DNA from: Acidobacteriota bacterium
Lineage (GTDB): Bacteria; Acidobacteriota; Vicinamibacteria; Vicinamibacterales; UBA8438
Length of the DNA: 64,000 bases
Assembly (NCBI GenBank): GCA_026708265.1
Contig: JAPOVI010000030.1
Span: forward strand, 1 to 64,000
Direction: 5' to 3'
Shown here piece by piece: positions 14,632 through 23,338 of this stretch (position 1 is the stretch's first letter; the number at the start of each line of letters is the position of its first letter). A program made the position numbers and the translations under genes. Below the pieces are notes generated by a model. It worked only from the letters and a program-made list of their open reading frames with translations, did no database searches and was not told the DNA's origin.

Positions 14632-17157
14632 ATGACCATGATCTGGACGCGACACCGACCGCCGGCGCGCGCGATGCTCCTCCTGTTGGCCAGTCTCGGG
14701 GTGGCGTTCGCCCCCTCCGCGTCTCCTGCGTCCTCCGCGGCCCCCGCGGCTGAGCCTCAGGCGACCGCTGCCGCGACACCGACCGCGACCGCCGCGATCG
14801 AGTCCGGCGCGATCGAATCCGGCGTTGCGACGCCCACAGAGACGCCCGATCCCGAGCTCCTGACCCGGTACTGCATCCGGTGCCACAGCGACCGGCTCCG
14901 GACGGGCGGCCTGACGCTCGAGCACGCCGACGTGAACCGGATTGCCGACGACCCCGAGCTGTGGGAGAAGATCGCGTGGAAGGTCCGCATCGGCGCGATG
15001 CCGAAGGTGCCGGCGCCCCGGCCTGAACGGCCGGTGCTCGACCGCTTCGCGTCCGCGGTGGAGGGCGCGCTCGATCGTGCCGCGGCCGCGTCGCCCGATC
15101 CGGGGCCGCCCACCTTCCATCGGCTCAATCGCCTCCAGTACGTCAACGCGGTGCGCGACTTCCTCGGCGTGGAGGTCGACGGGCCGAGCCTGCTGCCGCC
15201 GGACGCGACCAGCTACGGTTTCGACAACAACCGGGGGCTGACCATCACGCCCTCGCTGCTCGACCGCTACCTCGCCGCCGCCGTCCGGATCGCGCGCGCC
15301 GCGGTCGGCGATCCGACCATTCCGCCGACCACCGAGACCTATCGCATCGAGCAGACGGTCCGGCAGGGCGAGCGCATGAGCGAGGACCTGCCCTTCGGCA
15401 CCAACGGCGGCCTGGCCGTCCGGCACACCTTCCCGCTCGACGGCGAGTACGCCGTTCGCGTGCTGCTCCCGGGCATGGGCACGGGCGCCTTGTACTCCCG
15501 GCCGCAGAGCGAGGTCCTCGTCACCGTGGACGGCGCCACCGTCAAGCACTGGTCGCTCGAGCCGCTGCGGGGCCGGAATCCTGCCATCGCGGCCACGACC
15601 AGCCCCGAGGAGGACGCGCCCCGCGCACCGGACGAGGACCTCGTGGTCCGTTTCGCGGCGAAGGCGGGAACCCGCCCCGTGGGCGTGACCCTCCTGAACA
15701 TCCGCCCCGCGTACGCCGAGGGTCTGCGGGGCGGGGTGGTGGGCGATCCGGGACCGGTGCGGCGCGGCGCGTCGGGCCGTATCGAGTCCCTCACGGTGTC
15801 GGGCCCGTTCCACGCCGCCACGCCCGAGGAGAGCGAGAGCCGGCGGCGCATCTTCACCTGCCGGCCCACCGCATCGACCGACGAGCGCGCCTGCGCGCGG
15901 CAGATTCTCACGCGGCTGGCGCGGCGCGGGTTCCGGCGGCCCGTCGCCGCCTCCGACGTGGAGGGGCTGCTGCCCTTCTACGAGGAGGGGCGGCGCGCCG
16001 GGGGGTTCGACGCGGGCATTCAGGCCGCCCTGGAGCGCCTGCTGATCTCGCCCCAGTTCCTGTTCCGCATCGAGCGCGGTCCCGACGGAGCGGAGCCGAA
16101 CACGATCTTCCGCGTGAGCGACGTCGAGCTGGCGTCCCGGTTGTCGTTCTTCCTCTGGAGCAGCCCCCCGGACGAGGAGCTGCTCGGCGTCGCCGAGCGC
16201 GGCCGGCTCGGCGAGCCCGCGGTCCTGACCGCCCAGACGCGCCGGATGCTCGCCGACCCCCGCGCCGCGCAGATGGCGGCCGGCTTCGCCGGCCAGTGGC
16301 TGGGGACGCGCCTGGTCCGCGAGCTGCAGCCCGACCCGACGCTCTATCCCCTGGACGCCAACTTGCAGGAGGCCCTGGCGCGCGAGACCGAGCTGTTCTT
16401 CGAGAGCCAGCTCCGGGAAGACCGGAGCGTGCCGGATCTGCTGGAGGCCGACTACACGTACCTGAACGAGCGCCTCGCCGCGCACTACGGCATTCCGAAC
16501 GTCTACGGCAGCCACATGCGGCGCGTGACGCTGACCGATGACCGACGGTTCGGCATCCTGGGCATGGGCGGCGTCCTGATGGTGACCTCCCATGCCAACC
16601 GGACGTCCCCCGTGGTGCGCGGGAAGTGGATCATGGACAACCTCGTGGCCAATCCCCCGCCCCCGCCTCCCGCGGACATACCGCCGCTTCCCGAGAACGA
16701 TGGCGAGCTGCCGACCACCGTGCGGGAGCGGCTCGAGCAGCACCGGGCCAATCCGGTGTGCGCCTCGTGCCACACCCTGATGGATCCCTTCGGGTTCGCG
16801 CTCGAGAACTTCGACGTCACCGGCCAGTGGCGGGACGTCGACAACGGCATACCGGTGGATGCGTCGGGAGTGGCGCTCGACGGGTCGGAGATGGACGGCG
16901 TGGTGGGACTCCGCCGGGCGCTGCTGGCCAACCGCACGCAGTTTGCGACCGTCTTCACCGAGCGGCTGCTCACCTATGCGCTCGGGCGCGGCGTGGACGC
17001 CCGCGATCGGCCCGCCGTTCGGGCCATCGTCCGCGAGGCGGCCCCGGACTTTCGCTGGTCGGACATCATCCTCGGCATCGTCACCAGCTCGCCGTTCCGC
17101 ATGAACCGCACGCCCGGCGCCGAGCCCGGGGCGACGGCCACGGTGGCGAGTCGCTGA
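14632..17157 (+). CDS. DUF1592-family exported protein with two CxxCH motifs (second copy)
   Basis: 841 residues, same architecture as the gene at 8081: signal peptide (MLLLLASLGVAFAPSAS), a Pro/Ala/Thr-rich linker, YCIRCH at about 81-85, DUF1587 (FHRLNRLQYVNAVRDFLG), DUF1595, DUF1592 (ELASRLSFFLWSSPPDEE), DUF1588 (ANRTSPVVRGKWIMDNL) with CASCH at about 710-714, and DUF1585 (LTYALGRGVDARDRPA). ATG 14632 was preferred to the track's GTG 14623 because a GGAG lies 8 bp upstream. Its DUF1552 partner begins 41 bp downstream, the usual operon for this pair. The enzymatic reaction is unknown. Confidence 0.9.
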   Translation: MTMIWTRHRPPARAMLLLLASLGVAFAPSASPASSAAPAAEPQATAAATPTATAAIESGAIESGVATPTETPDPELLTRYCIRCHSDRLRTGGLTLEHADVNRIADDPELWEKIAWKVRIGAMPKVPAPRPERPVLDRFASAVEGALDRAAAASPDPGPPTFHRLNRLQYVNAVRDFLGVEVDGPSLLPPDATSYGFDNNRGLTITPSLLDRYLAAAVRIARAAVGDPTIPPTTETYRIEQTVRQGERMSEDLPFGTNGGLAVRHTFPLDGEYAVRVLLPGMGTGALYSRPQSEVLVTVDGATVKHWSLEPLRGRNPAIAATTSPEEDAPRAPDEDLVVRFAAKAGTRPVGVTLLNIRPAYAEGLRGGVVGDPGPVRRGASGRIESLTVSGPFHAATPEESESRRRIFTCRPTASTDERACARQILTRLARRGFRRPVAASDVEGLLPFYEEGRRAGGFDAGIQAALERLLISPQFLFRIERGPDGAEPNTIFRVSDVELASRLSFFLWSSPPDEELLGVAERGRLGEPAVLTAQTRRMLADPRAAQMAAGFAGQWLGTRLVRELQPDPTLYPLDANLQEALARETELFFESQLREDRSVPDLLEADYTYLNERLAAHYGIPNVYGSHMRRVTLTDDRRFGILGMGGVLMVTSHANRTSPVVRGKWIMDNLVANPPPPPPADIPPLPENDGELPTTVRERLEQHRANPVCASCHTLMDPFGFALENFDVTGQWRDVDNGIPVDASGVALDGSEMDGVVGLRRALLANRTQFATVFTERLLTYALGRGVDARDRPAVRAIVREAAPDFRWSDIILGIVTSSPFRMNRTPGAEPGATATVASR

Positions 17158-17198
17158 GGCCAAGGCAGTCCTCGACTAAGGAACCAAGGAGAGCTCGC

Positions 17199-18551
17199 AT
17201 GTTCATCACCAAGACGCATCTCCCCCGGCGGACCGTGCTGCGGGGCATGGGGACCGCCCTGGCCCTGCCGTTCCTGGATGCGATGGTCCCCGCCCTGACC
17301 GCGCTCGGCCGCTCCGCGGCGGCTCCGGTGCGCCGGGCGGCGTGGTTCTACGTGCCCAACGGGATGTCCATGCGCCACTGGGCCCCGAAGAAGGAGGGTG
17401 CGCTCGCGGGCGACCTCCCGATGATCCTGCAGAGCCTGTCGCCCTACCGCGACGACCTCCTGGTGCTGAGCGACCTGGCGCACATGACCGCCTATCCGCG
17501 CGAAGGGGATCCGGCCTGCGACCATGCCCGGTCCGGCGCGACCTATCTCACGGGCGTCCATGCCGATCCCGATCTGACCAACCCGGTGACGGACATCTCC
17601 GTGGATCAGCGTGTGGCACTCGTGACGGGGCAGGAGACGCAGTTGGCCTCGCTCGAGCTGGGGGTCGCAGTACGGGCCAGTTGCGTCACGGGTTCGGTCG
17701 GCTACCCCTGCGCGTATCGCACGACGATCTCCTATCGCACGCCGACGATGGCGCTGCCGGTGGAGATCGATCCGCGCGCGGTGTTCGAACGGCTGTTCGG
17801 GGTGGCCGACAGCACGGACCGCAAGTCGCGTCTGGCGCGGATCTCGCGCAACGCGAGCCTGCTCGATTCGGTCACCGAGGAGATCGCGCACCTGAACGGC
17901 AAGCTGGCCGCGACCGACCGCTCGAAGCTCGCGGGCTATCTCGAGTCGGTGCGGGAAGTCGAGCGGCGGATCCGGATGGCCGAGGAGCAGAGCGACCGCG
18001 AGCTGCCGGCGGTCGACAAGCCGGCCGGCGTTCCCGACACCTTCGCCGAGCACGCGCGGCTCATGGGCGACCTGCTGGTCCTGGCCTACCAGACCGATCT
18101 GACGCGCGTCGCCACGTTCATGCTCGCCGAGGAGGTGAGCACCCGCGCATACCCCGAGGCGGGGGTGCCGGACTCGCACCACGCGCTGTCGCACCACCAG
18201 AACGTGCTGAGCAACATCGACCGGCTGGGCAAGCTGAACGAGTTCCACATGCAGCAGTTCGCGCACGTGGTCGGCAGGCTGAAGTCGATTCCGGAAGCCG
18301 ACGGCACGCTGCTGGACCGCACGATGCTCGTCTACGGGACGGGCATCAGCGACAGCAACGCGCACCTGCACGACGATCTGCCCATTGCGCTCGTGGGCGG
18401 CGGAGCGGCCGGCATCAAGGGCGGGCGGCACATCCGCTACCCGAAGGAAACCCCGTTGACCAATCTGTGGATGACCGTCCTCGACAAGATGGGCGTGCAG
18501 GTGGACAAGCTGGGCGACAGCACGGGGAGCATCGAGCTGGTCACCGTGTAG
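17199..18551 (+). CDS. DUF1552-family exported protein
   Basis: 450 residues. The N-terminus (LPRRTVLRGMGTALALPFLDAMVPAL) has a twin-arginine-like motif followed by a hydrophobic stretch, so Tat export is likely. The body shows DUF1552 hallmarks: FYVPNGMSM near the start, DHARSGATYLTGV, and a C-terminal region with SHHALSHH and YGTGISDSNAHLHDDLP, His- and Asp-rich motifs that look metal-binding and recall the alkaline-phosphatase-like or DUF1501 fold. It follows the second DUF1592 gene and has AAGGAG as ribosome-binding site. Confidence 0.88.
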   Translation: MFITKTHLPRRTVLRGMGTALALPFLDAMVPALTALGRSAAAPVRRAAWFYVPNGMSMRHWAPKKEGALAGDLPMILQSLSPYRDDLLVLSDLAHMTAYPREGDPACDHARSGATYLTGVHADPDLTNPVTDISVDQRVALVTGQETQLASLELGVAVRASCVTGSVGYPCAYRTTISYRTPTMALPVEIDPRAVFERLFGVADSTDRKSRLARISRNASLLDSVTEEIAHLNGKLAATDRSKLAGYLESVREVERRIRMAEEQSDRELPAVDKPAGVPDTFAEHARLMGDLLVLAYQTDLTRVATFMLAEEVSTRAYPEAGVPDSHHALSHHQNVLSNIDRLGKLNEFHMQQFAHVVGRLKSIPEADGTLLDRTMLVYGTGISDSNAHLHDDLPIALVGGGAAGIKGGRHIRYPKETPLTNLWMTVLDKMGVQVDKLGDSTGSIELVTV

Positions 18552-18642
18552 CTCGAGAGAGGCTTTGCCGGCGGCACGGCAACGATGCCGGCCGCACGGA
18601 CGTTGGTTACTGACACGGGTCTTTCGCGACAGAGGTCGTCAG

Positions 18643-19761
18643 ATGAAGATGAATCGTCGGATGAGCATGAATATAAGCAGGCCGGGCCTGCTGGTATGGC
18701 TCCTGGCCGCGTGTCTCGTGGCTTCCACCGGCGCCCTGACGGCGCAGTCGGAGAGCACGGGGGCGCGGGGCGAGCAGGCATGGGACGAGGAAGCCGCCGC
18801 GGAATACCTGGACCAGCGGCAGAGCTGGTGGGCCGGCTGGTCGGTCGCGGCCCGGGACAACGGCACCTACTGCATCTCGTGCCATACGGTGGTGCCCTAT
18901 GCGCTGGCGCGACCGCACCTGGGAGAGGGGCCCGACGCCAAGCCGACCGCAACCGAGCGGGGGCTGCTCGCGAACGTCAGCCAGCGCGTCCGGGAGTGGC
19001 AGGACCTCGCCCCGGAGGGCGACCAGGCACGCGGGACCGAGTCGGTCCTGAACGCCCTGGTGCTTGCCAGCTCCGACGCACGGACCGGGAAGCTCGGCGA
19101 CGATACCCGGATGGCCTTCGACCACCTCTGGGCAACGCAGGCGCGGTCCGGGGACCTGGAGGGGGCGTGGCCCTGGTTCGTGGTCGACCTGCAGCCGTGG
19201 GAGTCCGACGACGCCCCCTTCTACGGAGCCTCGCTGGCCGCGCTCGCCGTGGGCACCGCGCCGGAAGGCTATGCGTCGACGGACGAAGCCCGGGAAGGCC
19301 TCGGACGACTCCGCGGCTACCTGGACGGGCTCTACGATCGCCAGCCGCTGTTCAACCGCCTGACGCTGCTCTGGGCGTCGACGACGCTCCCGGACGTGCT
19401 CGACGCGGAACAGAAGGCGGCGATCATGGAAGAAGTGCTCGCGCTGCAGGAGGACGACGGCGGATGGAGCCTCGCTTCCCTGGGCGAGTGGAAGCGCACG
19501 GACGGCACGACGCTCCCGACGGGCAGTGACGGGTACGCCACCGGTCTCGTCGCGTTCACGCTCGTGCAGGCGGGTCTTCCGAGCGAGAATGCCCAGCTCC
19601 GTCGGGGACTGTCCTGGCTCCGTCGCCATCAGGACCCCGCCGAGGGATCGTGGCCGGCCGAGTCGCTCAACAAGGAGCGCGACCTCGAATCCGACGTCGG
19701 CCGCTTCATGCGCGATGCGGCCACCGCCTACGCCGTGCTGGCCCTGGCCGCGTCGGACTGA
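18643..19761 (+). CDS. Squalene-cyclase-fold exported protein with a CxxCH motif
   Basis: 372 residues: signal peptide (GLLVWLLAACLVASTGALTAQ), then GTYCISCHTVVPYALA at about 77-81 carrying one haem c motif, then alpha/alpha-barrel-like repeats (NALVLASSDA, MEEVLALQEDDGGWS, GLVAFTLVQAGL, GLSWLRRHQDPAEGSWPAE). The QxxDGGW and GSWP elements are QW-type motifs of terpene-cyclase-fold proteins, but no DxDD catalytic motif is visible, so it is not a functional cyclase. It follows the DUF1552 gene by 91 bp. Start taken at ATG 18643; ATG 18661 is possible. Confidence 0.7.
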   Translation: MKMNRRMSMNISRPGLLVWLLAACLVASTGALTAQSESTGARGEQAWDEEAAAEYLDQRQSWWAGWSVAARDNGTYCISCHTVVPYALARPHLGEGPDAKPTATERGLLANVSQRVREWQDLAPEGDQARGTESVLNALVLASSDARTGKLGDDTRMAFDHLWATQARSGDLEGAWPWFVVDLQPWESDDAPFYGASLAALAVGTAPEGYASTDEAREGLGRLRGYLDGLYDRQPLFNRLTLLWASTTLPDVLDAEQKAAIMEEVLALQEDDGGWSLASLGEWKRTDGTTLPTGSDGYATGLVAFTLVQAGLPSENAQLRRGLSWLRRHQDPAEGSWPAESLNKERDLESDVGRFMRDAATAYAVLALAASD

Positions 19762-19780
19762 CGCCGGGGCGGTTTGCCGC

Positions 19781-20896
19781 CTACCGGGTCGGGTTCCGGA
19801 CCCCTGCGACCTCCTCGCCCCGGAACTCCGCCTCGAGCAACCGGGCACCCCGCATGATGCCCTCGAACGAGTAGTTCGCCTCGTGACAGGCGTACTCGTA
19901 CATCTTGTCGTCGCTCCGCGACCACGCGTACTCGCCCGTGAACGGCGCCGTCCAGACCGTCGGGTCGTCGACGGTGAAGCGGTAGACGAGCTTGTCGGCG
20001 CTCTCCATTCTGAAGCGCTCGATCACCGTCATGTTCCGCGAGCCCCGCGAGAAGGCAGGGCGATCCCGGAAGTTGGTGGTCTCGACGACCAGGGTGTCGC
20101 CCTCCCAGTGCCCGATCGAATCCCCCAGCCACTTCCGGATCTCGGGCGGATCGTGCTCGGCGTTCATCCGGATGACCCTCACGTCGTGGTTCATCTCGGT
20201 CAGGATCATGATGTTGTCTTCGGCCTGCACGATCCGCTTCTGGTTGTTGTAGAGGACCGGCAGCATCGGCGGGCCGGCCGTGGAGCCGAACCCCAGCAGG
20301 CAGCGCTCCGCGAGCGGCCGCTGCTCCATGTCGTCGAACGGGCCCGGCGCGTCCGGACCGGCCTCGAGCCAGTACGCGGTGCCGTCGTTCTGACGTGGCG
20401 GGCCCCCACTCCGAGCGGCGTCGGCGGCGATCCGCGCCTCGGTCCGCGGCGGATACCTGCCGTTCGGGGGGTCGACGAGGATGGAGGTGCGCCACTGCCC
20501 GTCGATCTGGAATGCCCCGGAGCCGGGGTCGATCCAGAAGGTGTTGTAGCCCCCGACGTTGCCCGAGGCACCGGTCGACCCGTCCCCGCCCACCGGAGGG
20601 GCGCTGCGATTCGGGTCGCTGAGCTCGGTATTCACCGCGGGGACGATGTTGTTGCGGCGATCGAGCGCGGCCGTCGCCCGCGTTCCGAACGCCGCCGCCT
20701 CCTCGTCGGTCAGCGACATCGTCTCGCCCAGCTCGGTCGGACGCTGCATCGGCGTCAGCGTCCGGGCGTCGTAGGTGCCGGACAGGTCCGGACGACCGCT
20801 CGGCGTCCGCGGAATGTCGTCGGTCTGTGCCGCCGCGATCGGCGCCAGGCAAAGGACCGCGAGCCCCCCAACACCGGTCGCTACTCGACTGCGCAT
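19781..20896 (-). CDS. Exported protein of unknown function (acidobacterial family)
   Basis: 371 residues with a signal peptide (VATGVGGLAVLCLAPIAAAQ). It carries a repeated-looking opening (RTPSGRPDLSGTYDARTLTPMQRP) and a beta-rich body ending in WEGDTLVVETTNFRDRPAF and YEYACHEANYSFEGIMRGA. This W-x-G-D-x-L-V-V-ET-x-x-F signature is shared by a large set of exported proteins in acidobacterial genomes whose function I do not know. It is convergent with the cyclase-fold gene (19 bp between stops). No catalytic motif or haem site is visible. Confidence 0.75.
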   Translation of the reverse strand: MRSRVATGVGGLAVLCLAPIAAAQTDDIPRTPSGRPDLSGTYDARTLTPMQRPTELGETMSLTDEEAAAFGTRATAALDRRNNIVPAVNTELSDPNRSAPPVGGDGSTGASGNVGGYNTFWIDPGSGAFQIDGQWRTSILVDPPNGRYPPRTEARIAADAARSGGPPRQNDGTAYWLEAGPDAPGPFDDMEQRPLAERCLLGFGSTAGPPMLPVLYNNQKRIVQAEDNIMILTEMNHDVRVIRMNAEHDPPEIRKWLGDSIGHWEGDTLVVETTNFRDRPAFSRGSRNMTVIERFRMESADKLVYRFTVDDPTVWTAPFTGEYAWSRSDDKMYEYACHEANYSFEGIMRGARLLEAEFRGEEVAGVRNPTR

Positions 20897-21189
20897 GTGA
20901 CCCTCCCCAAAGGCGTAACCGTGGACATCCTGGCCGGGCTGGACACACCCCGCTAACCACGTTCACGACGCCACGTCCCAATCCCCCGACAGGCGGATCG
21001 GTCCCCCGTCTCACGTCGATATACGGCCCGACCGAAGACGTCTGTTGTCGAGCATGCCCGTCCTGCCCGGCCGAGGTCAAGGCCCGATGCAGGTATCGAA
21101 AGGCGTCGGGCGGGGTCGTCAGGCGCGTCTTCCGGACGGGGCGCCCCAGCGAGGAGGGCCACCGCCGACGCGCGGGCCAAGCTCGCAGC
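20897..21189. other. Intergenic stretch, no gene seen
   Basis: GC-rich sequence between the start of the exported minus-strand gene (20896) and the RelE-like TA promoter (21190). Several short ORFs in the track here have no family features. It presumably holds the minus-strand gene's promoter, but no clear -35/-10 pair was found. Confidence 0.4.
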
Positions 21190-21220
21190 TTGACACATGG
21201 TATAACACTCGCGTTATATT
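21190..21220 (+). promoter_or_regulatory. RelE/Xre TA promoter with inverted-repeat operator
   Basis: A perfect -35 TTGACA (21190-21195) is followed by TATATT (21215-21220) at 19 bp, or GTTATA at 17 bp, as -10. An inverted repeat TATAAC-N6-GTTATA (21201-21218) lies between and over these elements, where the Xre antitoxin could repress. The toxin GTG at 21227 is about 6 bp after the -10, implying a leaderless mRNA, as at hicA. Confidence 0.6.
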
Positions 21221-21226
21221 CAGTCC

Positions 21227-21565
21227 GTGGGGTGGGCTGTTGAGAGTTACCAGACAGAGGGCGGATCGGACGTCCTCGATGAGTTCGTCGATGGTCTTGA
21301 CCGTGAAGCACAGGCTGAAGCGATCGCGCTGCTCCAGCTTGTTGAGGCGCGAGGGAATCGGATTAGGCTCCCGCATTCGAGGAGCCTCGGCAAAGGACTC
21401 AACGAGTTACGCGGCAAGAAGTCGGGCGTGCGAATGTTCTACGCGTTCCGTCCAGGTCAGCGGGTCGTGGTGCTCGGTGGAATCGTGAAGAAGCAGGCCA
21501 GGATTCCGGCCGCTGTCCTTGCTCGGATGCGCGACCGACTGACTGATGTAAGGAAGAACGAGTAG
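21227..21565 (+). CDS. RelE/HigB-superfamily toxin (phage Gp49-like)
   Basis: 112 residues from GTG 21227. It shows the Gp49/RelE fold: an N-terminal strand, a helix (DVLDEFVDGLDREAQAEAIALLQLVEARG), LPHSRSLGKGLNELRGKKSGVRMFYAF as the sheet core, and VVVLGGIVKKQARIPAAVLARM at the end. The basic residues and the RMFYAF core are typical of ribosome-dependent or free mRNA interferases. It precedes the Xre antitoxin by 13 bp, toxin-first order as in HigBA. Confidence 0.85.
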   Translation: MGWAVESYQTEGGSDVLDEFVDGLDREAQAEAIALLQLVEARGNRIRLPHSRSLGKGLNELRGKKSGVRMFYAFRPGQRVVVLGGIVKKQARIPAAVLARMRDRLTDVRKNE

Positions 21566-21578
21566 CGAGGTGGCCCAG

Positions 21579-21929
21579 ATGGCAAAGAAGCGCAAAGCGA
21601 CCAAGCCCTGGCGTGCGTCCATGAATCGTCGGCTCGCGGCAGACGCGGGTCTGCCGGCGATGGTCGAACAGGAACTGCGGGCGATGGAGATCACGCAGGA
21701 GCTGGTCCGTATCCGCGAGCGTCAGAAGCTCACGCAGCAGGAGATTGCAGACAAGATGGGCGTCAGTCAGCCCCTCGTCGCACGTCTCGAACGCGGAGAA
21801 GCCCCGAACATCAAGCTCGGGACGCTGATCCGGTACGCTGCTGCGGCTGATACGTCGGTCACGGTGTCCTTCGAGCCCATGAAGAGAGCCAGGAAGAAGA
21901 CGGCAGCGAAGGCTGCGCCCACCGCATAG
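21579..21929 (+). CDS. Xre-family antitoxin
   Basis: 116 residues from ATG 21579 (the track starts at GTG 21570; a GAGG upstream fits the ATG better). A basic N-terminus precedes an acid helix (VEQELRAMEITQELVRIRER) and a clear helix-turn-helix (KLTQQEIADKMGVSQPLVARLERGEAPNI). A Lys/Ala-rich tail ends it. It should neutralise the RelE-like toxin and repress the promoter at 21190. The next gene (DUF1552) follows in the same direction after 52 bp, probably with its own start signals. Confidence 0.88.
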   Translation: MAKKRKATKPWRASMNRRLAADAGLPAMVEQELRAMEITQELVRIRERQKLTQQEIADKMGVSQPLVARLERGEAPNIKLGTLIRYAAAADTSVTVSFEPMKRARKKTAAKAAPTA

Positions 21930-21981
21930 CCTCGCTTTGGTAGGATGTCTCCGCTTGGGCTGGCCGGGAGAGGAGCGAGCC

Positions 21982-23319
21982 ATGATCGTCACCGGGAGGT
22001 CGCTGCCGCGTCGCACGTTCCTGCGCGGAGCGGGGGCCGCGCTCGCGTTGCCCTTCCTCGACGCGATGGTGCCCGCGCTCTCGGCCGCGGCGCGGGCGGC
22101 CACGCCGGCGCGCCGGCTCGGGTTCGTCTACGTGCCGAACGGCGTCAACTGGACGCAGTGGACGCCCGAGCAGGCGGGCGCGGAGTTCGAGCTCTCCCCG
22201 TCGCTGCTGCCGCTCGCGCCGTTCCGCGACAAGCTGGTGGTGGTCTCGGAGCTGCGCTCGCGGCCGGCCGAGGCGCTCGGCGACGGCAGCGGCGATCACG
22301 CGCGCTCGTCCGGGGCCTGGCTGACCGGCGTGCATCCCAAGAAGACCGAAGGCGGCGACTACCGCGCCGGCAAGACGGTCGACCAGTTCGCGGCGGACCG
22401 GCTGGGCGCCGACACGCAGTTCCCGTCGCTGCAGCTCGCCATCGACGACGTCGGCATGCTCGGGGGCTGCGAGCCGGGCTACGCCTGCGCCTACCAGAAC
22501 ACGCTGTCGTGGCGCACGCCGACGACGCCGATGCCGATGCTGACCAACCCGCGGGTGGTCTTCGAGCGCCTGCTCGGCGGCGACGCGCGGACGCCGGAGG
22601 AGCGCCGCGCCCTCGCGCAGTCGCAGGCCAGCATCCTCGATTCCCTCCTGCAGGAGACCCGGCGCCTGCGCCAGCGGCTGGGCGGGCCCGACCGGCTCCG
22701 GCTGGACGGCTACCTGGACGGCATCCGCGAGCTCGAGGAGCGCCTGGCGAAGCTCGAGCGGCAGGGCGACCTGGCGCTCTCGCCGGCGGATCTCCCAGCC
22801 GGGATACCGGACTCGTTCGACGAGCACGTGAAGCTGATGTTCGACCTGCAGGTGCTGGCCTACCAGGCGGACCTCAGCCGCGTGACGACGTTCCTGATGT
22901 CGCGCGAGGCGACGCAGCGGACCTACGGCGCGCTCGGCATCGCCGACCCGCACCATGGGCTGTCGCACCATGCCTACGACCCGGTGAAGCTCGCGAAGCT
23001 GGCGCGGATCGACACCTACCACGTCTCCCTGTTCGCGTACTACCTGGACCGGCTGCGCGCGGTCGAGGACGGCGACGGCTCGCTGCTGGACCACATGCTG
23101 ATCCTGTACGGCTCGTGCATGTGCGACGGCCAGATCCACAGCCATTCGAAGCTCCCGACGCTGGTGGCGGGGGGCGGCGGGGGCCGCGTGCGGGGTGGAC
23201 GGCACATCGTCTGCGCGGAGGACACGCCGCTCACGAACCTGCAGCTCAGCCTGCTGGAGAAGGTCGACGTGGAGCTCGACCGCTTCGGCGACAGCACGGG
23301 CCGGGTGGCGGACCTCTAG
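21982..23319 (+). CDS. DUF1552-family exported protein (second copy)
   Basis: 445 residues, clearly paralogous to the gene at 17199: LPRRTFLRGAGAALALPFLD is a Tat-like signal, followed by FVYVPNGVNW, DHARSSGAWLTGVHPKKT, DPHHGLSHH, and YGSCMCDGQIHSHSKLPTL near the C-terminus. It contains several Cys (GGCEPGYACAY; CMC). A GGAGCGAG ribosome-binding site precedes ATG 21982. It has no adjacent DUF1592 gene; the RelE/Xre module lies where one might be expected, and it is followed 19 bp later by the ankyrin-PQQ gene. Confidence 0.88.
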   Translation: MIVTGRSLPRRTFLRGAGAALALPFLDAMVPALSAAARAATPARRLGFVYVPNGVNWTQWTPEQAGAEFELSPSLLPLAPFRDKLVVVSELRSRPAEALGDGSGDHARSSGAWLTGVHPKKTEGGDYRAGKTVDQFAADRLGADTQFPSLQLAIDDVGMLGGCEPGYACAYQNTLSWRTPTTPMPMLTNPRVVFERLLGGDARTPEERRALAQSQASILDSLLQETRRLRQRLGGPDRLRLDGYLDGIRELEERLAKLERQGDLALSPADLPAGIPDSFDEHVKLMFDLQVLAYQADLSRVTTFLMSREATQRTYGALGIADPHHGLSHHAYDPVKLAKLARIDTYHVSLFAYYLDRLRAVEDGDGSLLDHMLILYGSCMCDGQIHSHSKLPTLVAGGGGGRVRGGRHIVCAEDTPLTNLQLSLLEKVDVELDRFGDSTGRVADL

Positions 23320-23338
23320 CGGCCGCGGGGAGGTGGAC

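Noticed and set aside
13807-17163. 1118-residue minus-strand ORF
   Set aside because: Antisense to the ankyrin, cytochrome-like and DUF1592 genes; Arg/Gly-rich with no domain signature.
18643-19761. Functional squalene-hopene cyclase
   Set aside because: Too short (372 residues), has a signal peptide and CxxCH, and lacks DxDD.
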